A stretch of 64,000 nt of DNA from the NCBI RefSeq assembly GCF_000384215.1, contig NZ_KB913032.1:7773605-7837604 (forward strand), read 5' to 3'. A program made the translations under genes and the position numbers. Origin of the DNA: Amycolatopsis alba DSM 44262. Its GTDB lineage: Bacteria; Actinomycetota; Actinomycetes; Mycobacteriales; Pseudonocardiaceae. This document shows positions 33,701 to 42,594 of this stretch, one piece after another; positions within the stretch are counted from its first letter, which is position 1, and each line of letters begins with the position of its first letter. The notes beneath the pieces are model-generated. The model was given only the letters and a program-made list of their open reading frames with translations, was not told the DNA's origin and did no database searches.

Positions 33701-35758
33701 ATGACCGGTGGAGGCAGATCGGGGTTGCTGTACGGGCTCGGTGCTGTGGCGTGCACGGGTGTGGCCGTCGTAGTGGGGCTGCGGCTCATACCGGGGGTGA
33801 AAGTCGGCGACGTGGACCCGGTGTCGGCGGTGGTGGCCCTGCTGGCGCTCGCATCGGCGTTGTGGGCTGGCCGCCACGCGGTGCGGACGACGCGGATGGC
33901 GCCGGTACCGGTGGCGGAGATGGCCGCCGGGCTGGCGGACGACGTGCGGTCGCGGGAAGGCCTGGCCAGGACACAGCTACTGGGACAACAGACCCGCGCG
34001 ATCGATGTGGACTTCGCGCTACGTCCGGCCCCCGCCCACCCCGCACAGCACGCCAGGCCGACAGGCCGGCTCACCAAAGTCGTGGACTACTACCAGACCC
34101 TGCACCCGCAACGCCTGGTGATCACCGGCCCTCCGGGGGCAGGCAAGACCGTGCTCGCGCTGGAACTGCTACTGGGACTGCTGGAGACCCGCGGCCCCGA
34201 GCAGCCGGTACCGGTGCGGATCCCGGCCACCCTCTGGGACACCAGCCACCCGTTACCCGAGTGGCTGGTCCAGTACCTGGTGACCGCCTACCAGCAGCAC
34301 CCGCGCATCGCACAAGCCCTCGTCAACGCCGGCCTGATCCTCCCCGTCATCGATGGCCTCGACGAGGTAGACACCGACGACACCCCCGACCACAGGTCTC
34401 GCGCCGCGGACGTGGTGCGGGCGTTGAACACCTACCAGCGCGGGCGGCACGCGGCACCGATGGTGCTGACCTGCCGCACCGGCCACTATCAGGCGCTCAC
34501 CGACGCCGACGCCTGGATCCACGACGCGGCCCTGATCACCATCGACCCGGTCGACTCCGCCAAAGCCCGAGAGTTCATCACGTCACGCGTGGACAATCCC
34601 GCCCGGTGGCAGGCGGTCCTATCCACCATCGACCACCACCCCGGCGGCCCACTGGCCGTGGGACTGTCCACACCATGGCGGCTATCGCTGGCCACCACCG
34701 TCTACGAGCAGCGCGACCCCGACAACAGCTACACCCGCGCCCCAGCCGACCTGATCCGCGTGGCCGCCACCAGCAACCACGCGATCCGCGAGCACCTGCT
34801 CACCCACTTCATCACCGCCGCCCACACCGCGCAGTCTGACCAGCCGCCGCCCTACACCGCCGCCCAGACCCACCGAGGGCTCGCGGTTCTGGCCGGGTAC
34901 CTGCACGACAACGCGACCACCGGACGCGTCCTGGGCGGCGTTCCCCTGTCCGGCACCGACCTTGTCCTCCACGAACTGTGGCCACTCGCCGGCATCTACC
35001 GTGTCCGCGCCACTGTTCCGGCGGCAATCGCCCTGTTCTCGCTCATGGCCGCCGCCATCTTGCTGATCGACAGCGGGTTCGGACTCAGCACCCGTCAGAT
35101 AGCCACCTTCACTCTTCCTGCCGTCAGTGTCTTCCTGTGGACGGGGCTTAACTGGAAGGACGTCTGGCGCGAGCCATCTCGTATCGACACAGCCCAATTC
35201 CGCAACCGGGAAGGACTCCGAGACCTTGCGGTCAGCATCGTGTTCGCGCTCACGATCGGATATGCGGCCGGTACCTTGTTCGAACCTGCGGTCGGGCTAG
35301 CGGTGGGGCTAGCAGCCGGGCTCGTTTTCGGGCTCAGTGGCCGGGACGAGGACAAAAAGCCGCGGGAGTATGCCGCTGTGTTCGTCCCGTGGGATCCCCA
35401 ACGAATCATCAAGCACGACCTCGCGGCCGGCCTCGGCGCCGGGCTCACATTCGGGTTCGCGTTCGGGTTCGTGGCCGTAAACGCGTATGGCCTCACGTCC
35501 GGACTTACATTCGGACTCATCCTCATGCTCGCGGTCGTGCTCACATGCGGGGAGGTCAGCATCCGCTACCTCGCGCTACTGTTGTTCACACGTGCGTGGT
35601 TCAAGACCCCGGCGCTGCCCTGGCGGCTTGGGCGGTTCCTGCGTTGGTGCTACCACGCCGGGCTGGTCCGGCAGGCAGGCGTCGGCTACCAGTTCCGCCA
35701 CCGCGAATTCCAGGACCACCTGACACACCACCCTCAACCCTCGAAGATCAGTGGCTAG
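33701..35758 (+). CDS. NACHT/STAND NTPase with C-terminal membrane domain (intact paralogue)
   Basis: A 685-residue protein. Two N-terminal membrane helices (about 8-62) precede the NACHT core: Walker A ITGPPGAGKT near residue 145, Walker B LPVIDGLDEVDTDD, sensor LTCRTGHY. Residues about 430-640 contain six or so hydrophobic segments including glycine-rich AVGLAVGLAAGLVFGL, then the conserved tail VGYQFRHREFQDHL. The disrupted gene at 7578-9706 shares this whole layout. Membrane NACHT proteins of this type occur as defence or signalling NTPases; the trigger is unknown. It begins 51 bases beyond the IS end. Confidence 0.88.
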   Translation: MTGGGRSGLLYGLGAVACTGVAVVVGLRLIPGVKVGDVDPVSAVVALLALASALWAGRHAVRTTRMAPVPVAEMAAGLADDVRSREGLARTQLLGQQTRAIDVDFALRPAPAHPAQHARPTGRLTKVVDYYQTLHPQRLVITGPPGAGKTVLALELLLGLLETRGPEQPVPVRIPATLWDTSHPLPEWLVQYLVTAYQQHPRIAQALVNAGLILPVIDGLDEVDTDDTPDHRSRAADVVRALNTYQRGRHAAPMVLTCRTGHYQALTDADAWIHDAALITIDPVDSAKAREFITSRVDNPARWQAVLSTIDHHPGGPLAVGLSTPWRLSLATTVYEQRDPDNSYTRAPADLIRVAATSNHAIREHLLTHFITAAHTAQSDQPPPYTAAQTHRGLAVLAGYLHDNATTGRVLGGVPLSGTDLVLHELWPLAGIYRVRATVPAAIALFSLMAAAILLIDSGFGLSTRQIATFTLPAVSVFLWTGLNWKDVWREPSRIDTAQFRNREGLRDLAVSIVFALTIGYAAGTLFEPAVGLAVGLAAGLVFGLSGRDEDKKPREYAAVFVPWDPQRIIKHDLAAGLGAGLTFGFAFGFVAVNAYGLTSGLTFGLILMLAVVLTCGEVSIRYLALLLFTRAWFKTPALPWRLGRFLRWCYHAGLVRQAGVGYQFRHREFQDHLTHHPQPSKISG

Positions 35759-35778
35759 CTGATCAACCTCGAAACCGC

Positions 35779-35943
35779 CTAGCAGATTCGGACCACGGCA
35801 GTGAGCTGCTCAAAGCCGTTGTAGCTCCCGGCGCCCTCGGCACGGTGACTCAAACCGCGACTACAGCTGGCCGGCAACGTGAAGCCACTCACCGCCAAGG
35901 ACATGGTGGCGGCTACCAGGGCCGCACGTCGCAATGTCTTCAT
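35779..35943 (-). CDS. very small secreted peptide
   Basis: A 54-codon gene with an excellent site, GGAAGGAAAA then ATG at 35943. Residues 1-26 are a signal peptide (MKTLRRAALVAATMSLAVSG, then an Ala-Ser cut region). The mature peptide has about 28 residues with Cys near its start and Cys as the last residue, so one disulfide is possible. It begins 12 bases after the SUKH gene stop, so HEPN, SUKH and this gene probably form one transcript. Function unknown. Confidence 0.65.
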   Translation of the reverse strand: MKTLRRAALVAATMSLAVSGFTLPASCSRGLSHRAEGAGSYNGFEQLTAVVRIC

Positions 35944-35955
35944 TTTTCCTTCCGA

Positions 35956-36480
35956 TTATCTGATGTATTTAATTTTACGCAAGGGAGTACTATAGTCGCC
36001 AAGAACTGGCGTATTCAAACGCCCCTTGAATATTTCGACCAAGAATTCAGCAAAACCGCCATCAAAGACGAGGTGATCATCCTGATAGTCTCCCGCAACA
36101 ACATTCCAGTCATCCGCTTGACCAACGGTCAACCAATATAATTGCTCCGACGAGGTGCTACTACCCCAGCAAAGCAAGCCACCAATATCCGGAAATGCAC
36201 CGAAGGCATACTGCTCGGGAAAGTCCTCGACTAACCCCTTTAGCTCACTCGTTCGTTCCCAGCCATCCTTCACGAGGTTCATATTTTCATTACGACAGGA
36301 CGGATGGTCGACACGAATGAAGTCGTCCGCGATAAACGCGGGATAAAGCGCACAGAACTCCTTGTAGTCAAGCGGAAGTGTGGTTCCAAGTCTACGCTCC
36401 ACGCCCTTCCAATCAACTAAACTAGGCACAAATTCAGGTTTCCCCAATAAGGTGGCCAACTCAGCTACAGCCTCCTTCAT
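35956..36480 (-). CDS. SMI1/KNR4 (SUKH) family protein
   Basis: A 174-residue protein from ATG 36480, preceded by GAAGGGAG at 7 bases; the longer frame is not needed. The SUKH pattern is visible: an N-terminal helix, then LVDWKGVERRLGTTLPLDYK, FGAFPDIGGLLCWG and the acidic LVFDGGFAEFLVEIF end. SUKH proteins often act as immunity factors against nuclease toxins. The gene is less GC-rich than its surroundings, a sign of transfer. Upstream is a HEPN-type gene, so an RNase/antidote pairing is possible but not shown. Confidence 0.82.
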   Translation of the reverse strand: MKEAVAELATLLGKPEFVPSLVDWKGVERRLGTTLPLDYKEFCALYPAFIADDFIRVDHPSCRNENMNLVKDGWERTSELKGLVEDFPEQYAFGAFPDIGGLLCWGSSTSSEQLYWLTVGQADDWNVVAGDYQDDHLVFDGGFAEFLVEIFKGRLNTPVLGDYSTPLRKIKYIR

Positions 36481-36608
36481 AGCGCGTCTCCCTTCGGGAA
36501 CGTTGGTCACGGTCACATCAATACAAGTGCCACCACTTCCCACCGCAAACATCACCGCCACGGCTCGTGGCTGGCCCGGACTCGAGCGGTTCATCCGCCA
36601 GTGGCGCA

Positions 36609-37322
36609 CTATGCCGGGTTGGCAATCAGGGGGAATTCGGGGCAGCCTCTCCAGTCCAGCTGCTGGTTCAGGGTGGTCGCGACAAGATCGGCGAGGTGCT
36701 GGGCGCCAGTGAAGTAGACACGCGCGCAGCTGATGGCGCCGTAGAGGTTCAGGGAGTGCTGGCCGTTCGCTTTAGGCCTCAGCACCGTGGAAGCGGGAGG
36801 CTTACCCTGCTTTACTGGTCCCGGCCATACTTCGGTGCCCGCTCCGGTGACCAGGCCGTGGGTCAGGCAGTGCCGGACTTGCATCCAGCCCGCGGCTTCC
36901 TGCTTGAGCGTCACCCAATTCAGGTTGTGTTGTGTCCAGCCTTGCTTGCCGGGGTGGGTGGGAATTTTTCGGATGTCGACGGACACGCCGACTCCGATCG
37001 CCGCCTTCAGGTGGTGGAAGTTGTTGACGACCAGTGTTTCGGCGGTGTCGATGTCGGGGTTGTTGATGTTGACCTTCTGCGCGATCTGGCCGAAGCTCTG
37101 CCCCTGCAGGTAGAGGGCAGTCGCCAGAAAGTCCTCGGTGAAGCCTTCGAACGCCGAGATGACGCCGAGTGAAATGGCAGGGGCCAGAGCACCGGCGTTG
37201 CCCGGGTTGCCTCGCTTCCTCGGATGAAGCGCCATCAGTTTCGACGGCACGACCAGTGATTTCGCATACCTCTCCACGCACGTCTGAAGCTGAGGTGAGA
37301 GCGGGAGAGAGGTGGGTGCCAT
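36609..37322 (-). CDS. HEPN-domain protein, possible ribonuclease
   Basis: A 237-residue, mostly helical protein. Residues 49-72 (AISLGVISAFEGFTEDFLAT) look like the first HEPN helix, and the HEPN motif R-x4-H appears as Arg150-His155 in VRHCLTHG. This resembles the RiboL-PSP/MAE_28990 HEPN groups, members of which cleave RNA in toxin or abortive-infection systems. ATG 37322 has GGAGCGCAC upstream. The SUKH and secreted-peptide genes follow on the same strand. Confidence 0.7.
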   Translation of the reverse strand: MAPTSLPLSPQLQTCVERYAKSLVVPSKLMALHPRKRGNPGNAGALAPAISLGVISAFEGFTEDFLATALYLQGQSFGQIAQKVNINNPDIDTAETLVVNNFHHLKAAIGVGVSVDIRKIPTHPGKQGWTQHNLNWVTLKQEAAGWMQVRHCLTHGLVTGAGTEVWPGPVKQGKPPASTVLRPKANGQHSLNLYGAISCARVYFTGAQHLADLVATTLNQQLDWRGCPEFPLIANPA

Positions 37323-37391
37323 GTGCGCTCCGGATCATCAGGGCTGCTGGGAGGTGAGCTATCGCGGCCCTTGGAGGGCTGGACGGGCCGT

Positions 37392-37949
37392 CTATTCGGC
37401 GACGGGACGACCGTAGAGCTGGCGGATGATCCACCAGGACAACGTCCAAATCGGATTCTGCGAGTGGGCGATGTCGGTGCGGATCGGGTAGGCGCCGGGC
37501 ATGTCGAACCCTTCCCGGCCGTCCCACACCTGGGCCCCGACGTCGTACCAGCAGCTGAGTTCCGCGGTGTTCGCGCCGTCGATGGTGACCTGGATCGACC
37601 ATTCGCCGTCGTCGTCGGCGCGGTACTCCACCTCGACCGTGTGACCGTTGATCTCCCGTTGAAAGCCGCCATCGTCGTCGAAGGGCCAGCCGTCAGGGAA
37701 CTCGAGAGCAGGGATGACGCCCCCGAGCTCCTCCACGACGCTGGTGAGCGCGTCATCCTCATCGTCGTAGGCGTCTCCGGGATGCAGCGCAATCGTGCTG
37801 TCGGGCTGGATGCCGACGACCTTTCCTGCGGACAGGTCGACGAACACCTCGGCGCGCAGCAGCAACTCGGGCACGATGTGGATATCGGTCAACTGCCGCT
37901 GGTGGTGCAGGTCGGTGACGGTGGTAGCGCGTGCTTCGGCGAGCAGCAT
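37392..37949 (-). CDS. C-terminal partner of the PIN-like gene (separate gene or frameshifted tail)
   Basis: A 185-residue frame from ATG 37949, which overlaps the preceding stop as TGATG. It starts with a helix (LLAEARATTVTDLHHQ), then strand-rich acidic sequence (VEVEYRADDDGEWSIQVTID) and ends GRPVAE. Coding in this frame visibly extends upstream of the ATG (RRDNEVGRETPHLAVATLML, with almost all codons ending in G or C), which suggests that it was once the C-terminal part of the PIN protein. Whether it is now translated alone by coupling is open. Confidence 0.6.
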   Translation of the reverse strand: MLLAEARATTVTDLHHQRQLTDIHIVPELLLRAEVFVDLSAGKVVGIQPDSTIALHPGDAYDDEDDALTSVVEELGGVIPALEFPDGWPFDDDGGFQREINGHTVEVEYRADDDGEWSIQVTIDGANTAELSCWYDVGAQVWDGREGFDMPGAYPIRTDIAHSQNPIWTLSWWIIRQLYGRPVAE

Positions 37950-38962
37950 CAGCGTCGCCACCGCCAGATGCGGGGTCTCCCGGCCGACCTCGTTGTCGCG
38001 GCGGCCCGCGTGCGCTGTGCTGGGCTTTCGGATTCGGGCGGGGTCGTGTCCGGTGCGGGAGCGGTACCGGTGTCGTGGTCTTCTTCCACCAGGACGGAGA
38101 AGATTCCCGCCATCCCGAGGATGCGGGTCACGGCGACCGAATCCACGCGATCGACGTCCGGCGGCAGATACGACATCACCGCCTGCGCGAGATCGTCCAC
38201 CGCGCCGAGGCCGAGCAGGCCCGTTCCCTGCTCGGCAGGAAGGTGCTCGGCCACGTGCCGCAGCACGATCCCCGCGGCGTCGCCGGAGTCGACCTTGACG
38301 GTGAACAGCGTCGGAAGAAGGTTCCTGAGCGTGCACAGCAGCGTGGTCGTGTGCTTCCACGCGGTCAATGCGTCCGTGATGTCGTGGTCCTGGGTAACGA
38401 ACAACAGCCGTTCCGGGGCGTTGTCCACTCGCGCCAGAACCTCGCGCAGCCATGCGCTGTCGGACGCCCCGGTTTTCACTCGCTCGTCTTCGGGGCCTTT
38501 GCGTTTCGCCGGCGGCAGCTGCAGCACCTGGTCCTTCAACCCGGCCAGCGCGTGCTGGGGCCACAGCGGAATGACTTCCACGTTGGGAACCGTGCCGAGC
38601 TGGCGCAGGAACGTTTCGGCCACCGCGTCCTTGTCGGCGAACTCTGTCTGGAATCGGCCGAGGTGGGCCTTGCCCAGCCTCCGGTTCGGCGTGCTCACAG
38701 CGGTGGACGCTGTGGTCCAGTCCTGCGCAAGGTGTTCTGCCCGTTCCCAGGCGACCGGTTCGGGTATCCAAGCCGGGATGCCGATGCGCGCCAGGTGCCC
38801 GGCGAAGGATGTCAGCAGGCCGAGGTCCGGGCGGCCGTACCCGAAGCAGTTCGCGTCGAACACGACGGCCTGCAACCTGTCCCGCACCGCGACATCGAGA
38901 CCGATCTCGGCCGAGGTCGCCCGCTTCTTCCGGCCAGTCGTCACGCTCCCGCTCTTCGTCAT
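37949..38962 (-). CDS. PIN-like nuclease domain protein
   Basis: A 337-residue protein. The PIN-like core begins QAVVFDANCFGYGRPD with the first acidic residue Asp36; further acids follow in EFADKDAVAE and LLFVTQDHDITDAL, as in DUF4935-type PIN domains. PIN domains cut single-stranded RNA. The last 25 residues (Thr/Arg-rich, ending IWRWRR) look out of frame, and the sensible continuation lies in the next gene's frame. ATGA overlap with the gene ending at 38959 places it in an operon. Confidence 0.75.
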   Translation of the reverse strand: MTKSGSVTTGRKKRATSAEIGLDVAVRDRLQAVVFDANCFGYGRPDLGLLTSFAGHLARIGIPAWIPEPVAWERAEHLAQDWTTASTAVSTPNRRLGKAHLGRFQTEFADKDAVAETFLRQLGTVPNVEVIPLWPQHALAGLKDQVLQLPPAKRKGPEDERVKTGASDSAWLREVLARVDNAPERLLFVTQDHDITDALTAWKHTTTLLCTLRNLLPTLFTVKVDSGDAAGIVLRHVAEHLPAEQGTGLLGLGAVDDLAQAVMSYLPPDVDRVDSVAVTRILGMAGIFSVLVEEDHDTGTAPAPDTTPPESESPAQRTRAAATTRSAGRPRIWRWRR

Positions 38963-39321
38963 GACACCCGTGCCTCGTTTGCGGTCTCTCGGCGGTGAGT
39001 CGCGTCTGCCGCGATCGCCGCGGTGAGCCGCCCCAGCAAGCCAGCGGTGTCGCGCCGGACCAGCTCCACGACCCGCTGATGGGTCCGCTGCGCGTCCTGC
39101 TCGGTGTCGGCGGTGGCGACCGTCGTGAAAGCCTCCGTGCCCGCGAGGGCGACTCCGGTGGCGTAGGGATCACCGGGGTAGGTGGCCACGCCCTCCCACA
39201 CCGTCCGGACGATGCACACGCCCAGATCCTCTTCGGCGACGAGGGAGTCACCCTGGGAGCGACGCAGTTCTTCCCAGCGCTGGCGGCTGATCTCCTGACC
39301 GGCCCGGTCTCGCAGAGTCAT
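38959..39321 (-). CDS. conserved hypothetical protein, partner of the PIN-like gene
   Basis: A 120-residue, charged helical protein beginning MTLRDRAGQEISRQRWEELR. The middle (VCIVRTVWEGVATYPGDPY) is strand-like and the C-terminus is one long helix. Its stop overlaps the PIN-like start as ATGA, so the two are co-translated. It may be a regulator or antitoxin by position, but there is no recognisable DNA-binding motif. Confidence 0.75.
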   Translation of the reverse strand: MTLRDRAGQEISRQRWEELRRSQGDSLVAEEDLGVCIVRTVWEGVATYPGDPYATGVALAGTEAFTTVATADTEQDAQRTHQRVVELVRRDTAGLLGRLTAAIAADATHRRETANEARVS

Positions 39322-39539
39322 GGCAGCAGCGTAGAGGAGCCGTCCGACGCGCCACGCCTGCTGACACCATCGGCCGCGAGGCTTCTCCGAGACTCACCGT
39401 GCTCGTGTCAGGCCAGAAGCCCGTCCGGTCGAGGCTGCCATGGCCAGAAGCGGTCGACGTCGTGCGAGGCGGGAATGCCCCCGAAGTGGCGGCGGGTCGC
39501 GCACCGGGTTCTGTCGGTGCCACCCGCTACGGTGCGTTC

Positions 39540-40103
39540 GTGGCCGACTGGGTATCGATCGGGATCAGCGTGGCATCGGGGCTCTTCGGCGGCTCGCTGG
39601 GCAGCGTGCTCGTCGCCCCGCTGATCGGGGACCGCCTGGAACACGGGAAACGCCGCCACGCCGCGAAGGCCTCGATCCGGACCGCGCTGCTCGCTTGCCT
39701 GAGCACCTTGCGCTACGACCTTGATGACCGCGACGTCCGTCCCCTGACTTATGCCTCCCTGGAGTCCCAGGAGCGTCTCGCCGAGGTCCTCGTGCGGGAG
39801 CTCCCGCACCTGACGGGCGGGATGCGCCGGCGCCTGCACGAGCGGCTGGAACACCTGGTCGGTACCCGTACCGTGGCGCGGGCCAAAGCCCTCGCGCACC
39901 TGCCCGCAACCGATCGCGACGCGGACAAGGAACAGAGACGGATCGAGGTCGCCGAGCGGCGCATCATGCTGCTGGACGGCGAAGCCGAGACCTACGGGCA
40001 GCTCGGAGTCGTCCGCAGATCGCCGAACGAACCCGCCCACCACGAGCACCACGCCGCGGCGGTGGCCACTTTGCAGCTGATGCTCGACGACGTCGGGCTG
40101 TAG
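39540..40103 (+). CDS. hypothetical protein with one N-terminal membrane segment
   Basis: GTG 39540 gives 187 residues: one short hydrophobic helix (WVSIGISVASGLFGGSLGSV), then a long charged helical region with several Arg/Glu heptads and a His-rich end (HHEHHAAAVATLQLML). The frame opens further upstream, but that part is atypical. The ribosome site is weak. No family recognised. Confidence 0.6.
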   Translation: MADWVSIGISVASGLFGGSLGSVLVAPLIGDRLEHGKRRHAAKASIRTALLACLSTLRYDLDDRDVRPLTYASLESQERLAEVLVRELPHLTGGMRRRLHERLEHLVGTRTVARAKALAHLPATDRDADKEQRRIEVAERRIMLLDGEAETYGQLGVVRRSPNEPAHHEHHAAAVATLQLMLDDVGL

Positions 40104-40555
40104 TCCGCGATTCCCACCAAAGATTCCGCTCCGTCGCCGGAACTGACCCGACCTGCTGGGCGAGTCCGGACTCGCGCTCGCGAGACAGCGGCTGTCCGAC
40201 GTAGCCGGGGACGACCTGACGTGCCGTCGTCCGCTGGCCGACACGCGAACGACCGTGTCCACTCAGTTCGTCGTAGACAGCCATCTCGTCCTTCGTGCCC
40301 ACCACCTGCTCGCCGGCGCCACTCGACGACCTCGCCGCCCGGCGCGCCCGCCTGCTCGACACGCCCTGCCCCTCGTTCTGCAGCCCGGCCCCCTCTGGCA
40401 GCAGAACCGTTGCATGACAGGAAAGTACGAACGCCCACCGGCGACCACCCGACACGCTGCAGCTTATTCTCTGACCCTGCTTACGGTCACCAAACCACAC
40501 TTGCGGCCGACCACACTGACCGCTCAACCTCCTCTACTGCAGAAGGAGCAGCATC
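40104..40555. other. gene-free stretch
   Basis: 452 bases with only shadow-like frames on both strands. AGAAGGAG at about 40541 is a strong ribosome site for a GTG at 40556, but that frame quickly becomes Arg-rich, whereas the sensible frame starts at 40578. A one-base error or mutation just here would join them. Confidence 0.45.
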
Positions 40556-40577
40556 GTGACCGACCGAGCCGATCGCC

Positions 40578-40805
40578 ATGGCGCTCGGCGACACCCCCAC
40601 GCTCTGCGGCTACCGCGCCGTCCAGAACGTCGGCGGCGTCGGCTGCGGAGACCAGCTCCTCGAGACCTTCGACGACCAACGGCTCTGCGCACGCTGCCAC
40701 CGCGCGCTCGGACCCGAGCACCAGTCCCGCGCGTTCGAGCACCCGACGAGGACGCCGATCCACGACCCCCTTCTCGACACCGGCGAGGAGGCAGCGAGAG
40801 GATGA
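40578..40805 (+). CDS. small Cys-rich protein
   Basis: A 75-residue protein with CGYR, GVGCGDQ and RLCARCH, a four-Cys pattern fitting one zinc ion. Its stop overlaps the next start (ATGA at 40802), which supports its being real. The start is uncertain (see the strong site for GTG 40556 in another frame). Confidence 0.55.
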   Translation: MALGDTPTLCGYRAVQNVGGVGCGDQLLETFDDQRLCARCHRALGPEHQSRAFEHPTRTPIHDPLLDTGEEAARG

Positions 40806-41425
40806 CCACCGCCCTCACCGCCAGTCAGCTCAGGCACCTGCGCGAGCAAGCCGCACGAACGTCAACGCCGTTCGTCGACCCCGCGCAACTGGCCCGCGTC
40901 CAGCAGTTCGTGACCGGGCGGCACGCCTGGGCCGAAGCGATCCTCGGCAAGCGGTTCGCCCTGCGAGGGATGACCTGCCGCGACCTGGTGCTACTCGACC
41001 TCGCCGCACGCGCCGAGCCGTTCCCGCCCGAGCAGCCCCGGACACCGCCGGTCGACGCGAGCCAGTGCGCCGCCGATATCCGGCGCGCGGCCGCGGCGAC
41101 AGTGTGGCGGCAGCTCGCGCAGGCACTCCCGGTCCGGGTATCGGTGGCCTACAACTACTCCGGTCCTCGCCACCTGGAGTCCTACGTGTCCGGTGCCGAG
41201 CACATCATCGTGCGAGAACCACTACACGCAGGCCGCCTGCACCGCGACGCCGGACGCTCGCTTTGCTGGACACCGTCGCGCGCCCGGCGCCTGTTCTTCT
41301 CCCATCTCGACGATCCGGCCGACCGCGACCGGATCCCGACCTGCAAGGCCTGCCTGCGCATCACCTACCGCCTCATCGGGATCACGCCTGACGGCATCCT
41401 GCTCATCGAGGGAAGCGGGCGCTGA
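40802..41425 (+). CDS. hypothetical protein
   Basis: A 207-residue protein starting at ATG 40802 after GAGGAGGCAGCGAGAGG. The N-terminal 40 residues (SQLRHLREQAARTSTPFVDP) recur in a truncated copy at 42293. The rest has helices with Cys pairs at the end (CWTPS and CKACLR), the latter perhaps a metal site. Coupled to the small Cys-rich gene upstream. No family recognised. Confidence 0.65.
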   Translation: MTTALTASQLRHLREQAARTSTPFVDPAQLARVQQFVTGRHAWAEAILGKRFALRGMTCRDLVLLDLAARAEPFPPEQPRTPPVDASQCAADIRRAAAATVWRQLAQALPVRVSVAYNYSGPRHLESYVSGAEHIIVREPLHAGRLHRDAGRSLCWTPSRARRLFFSHLDDPADRDRIPTCKACLRITYRLIGITPDGILLIEGSGR

Positions 41426-41717
41426 ACTTGCTCGATCTCGCCGCCACGGCGGAACCGTCCCCCGTCGGCGCCTGACGAACCCCGCAGCCGGGATTCAGCG
41501 GACACGAACGTGCCGCCGCTATCCCGCACCACAACACCCGGCGCTGGGCCGAGCTGCGGCAACCGATCGATCTGGCGACCTCTCGCTGGCCACGGAAACG
41601 ACACGAATATGATGGGCGCCACATGAACGCCGCCCACGTTTCCGGACGTAGTCGCATTTCTGTACTCGAAATGCCGAACTGGGGAATAACAGCGCACTGC
41701 GGACCCGGCTGTCGGTT

Positions 41718-41731
41718 ATTATCGTGATAAT
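41718..41731. promoter_or_regulatory. palindrome upstream of the gene at 41808
   Basis: ATTATC-GT-GATAAT, a perfect 6-bp inverted repeat in an unusually A/T-rich stretch 77 bases before the start codon. It could be an operator or overlap a -10 box. The rest of 41426-41807 holds no gene. Confidence 0.4.
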
Positions 41732-41807
41732 TCCCTCGGCGAGCCGATTATCGGTCAGCCTCAATCCTGGGAACACATTCCCGCACCTTGCATCCCTGGA
41801 GGAATTC

Positions 41808-42296
41808 ATGACTGTGTTCGTCTTTCACGACGAGGCCGGACTGCACACGATCGGCGTCAACGACCCGGAACAGGCCTACGGCCTGATGGTCGACCACGCG
41901 GAAGAGCAGGGCCTGGAGATGTCGGAAGAGGACCCCCGAGACATCCGATTCCAGGCGTGCGTGAACGCACGTCTCGAAGAGGGAATCGTGAAATATGATC
42001 CCGTCCCAGACCAGGAAAACGCCTTGCGGCACTTTCTTCTGGACTGGCAACAAAGGCAGTGCGGCAATAAGCTAGTTCGGGCGATAAGCTGTACATTAAC
42101 GGCAGATATTCGCCGGGAACGGTCTATGTTCAATTTTTGGTCTCCCGCAGAGCTCCGCACTCTGCGGGAGACCGCCCCCGACCGTCAGCGATCATCCGCC
42201 CCCCTGTGCGGGGCGCCCTCACGCGCGGCCAAGCAGTCCGACGACGTCCCCTATCCCGACACCACGGAGGCCTTCGGCATGGCAACGCAGCGATGA
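41808..42296 (+). CDS. hypothetical protein
   Basis: A 162-residue protein with an excellent GGAGGAATTC site. The first 95 residues look natural and acidic (TVFVFHDEAGLHTIGVND). From about residue 96 the DNA turns A/T-rich and then forms a 14-bp hairpin, and the protein becomes Ser/Arg-rich, so the original C-terminus may have been lost or shifted. Its stop overlaps the next start (ATGA). Confidence 0.65.
   Translation: MTVFVFHDEAGLHTIGVNDPEQAYGLMVDHAEEQGLEMSEEDPRDIRFQACVNARLEEGIVKYDPVPDQENALRHFLLDWQQRQCGNKLVRAISCTLTADIRRERSMFNFWSPAELRTLRETAPDRQRSSAPLCGAPSRAAKQSDDVPYPDTTEAFGMATQR
42139..42173. terminator. 14-bp inverted repeat inside the 3' part of the preceding gene
   Basis: GGTCTCCCGCAGAG pairs perfectly with CTCTGCGGGAGACC around a 7-base loop, preceded by TTTTT on its left side. 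It looks like an intergenic terminator-type hairpin now read through by an open frame. Neither direction has the T-run after the stem. Confidence 0.45.
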
Positions 42297-42511
42297 CCAC
42301 CACGACCCCCACCGCTCTTACCGACAGCCAGCTCAGGCAGCGCGAGCAGGCGGCGCGAACGCCATCCCCGTTCGTCGACCCTGGACAGCTGGCCCGCGCC
42401 CGTTCGACCTGGCGAACTGTTCGCTGCGCTAAGGGGACACCGCGGCCACGGACTTCGCCGTCTCCACCAGAAGCCTTTCGCGTGTCTAGATGTGTAGAGA
42501 TAGCGAGGTAA
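42293..42511 (+). pseudogene. truncated paralogue of the gene at 40802
   Basis: The first 36 or so residues repeat the N-terminus of the 40802 protein (LTDSQLRQREQAARTPSPFV against LTASQLRHLREQAARTSTPF), then similarity stops and the frame becomes Arg/Pro-rich, ending at 42511. It starts inside the previous stop (ATGA). A partial duplication with the body lost. Confidence 0.65.
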
Positions 42512-42594
42512 GCGGTCTCGTGCACCTCCTGCGATCCAGACAACGCCGATCCCAGCGGGTTCAGCGCGCAGGGCAAGGGAGTGTTCGATAACGA

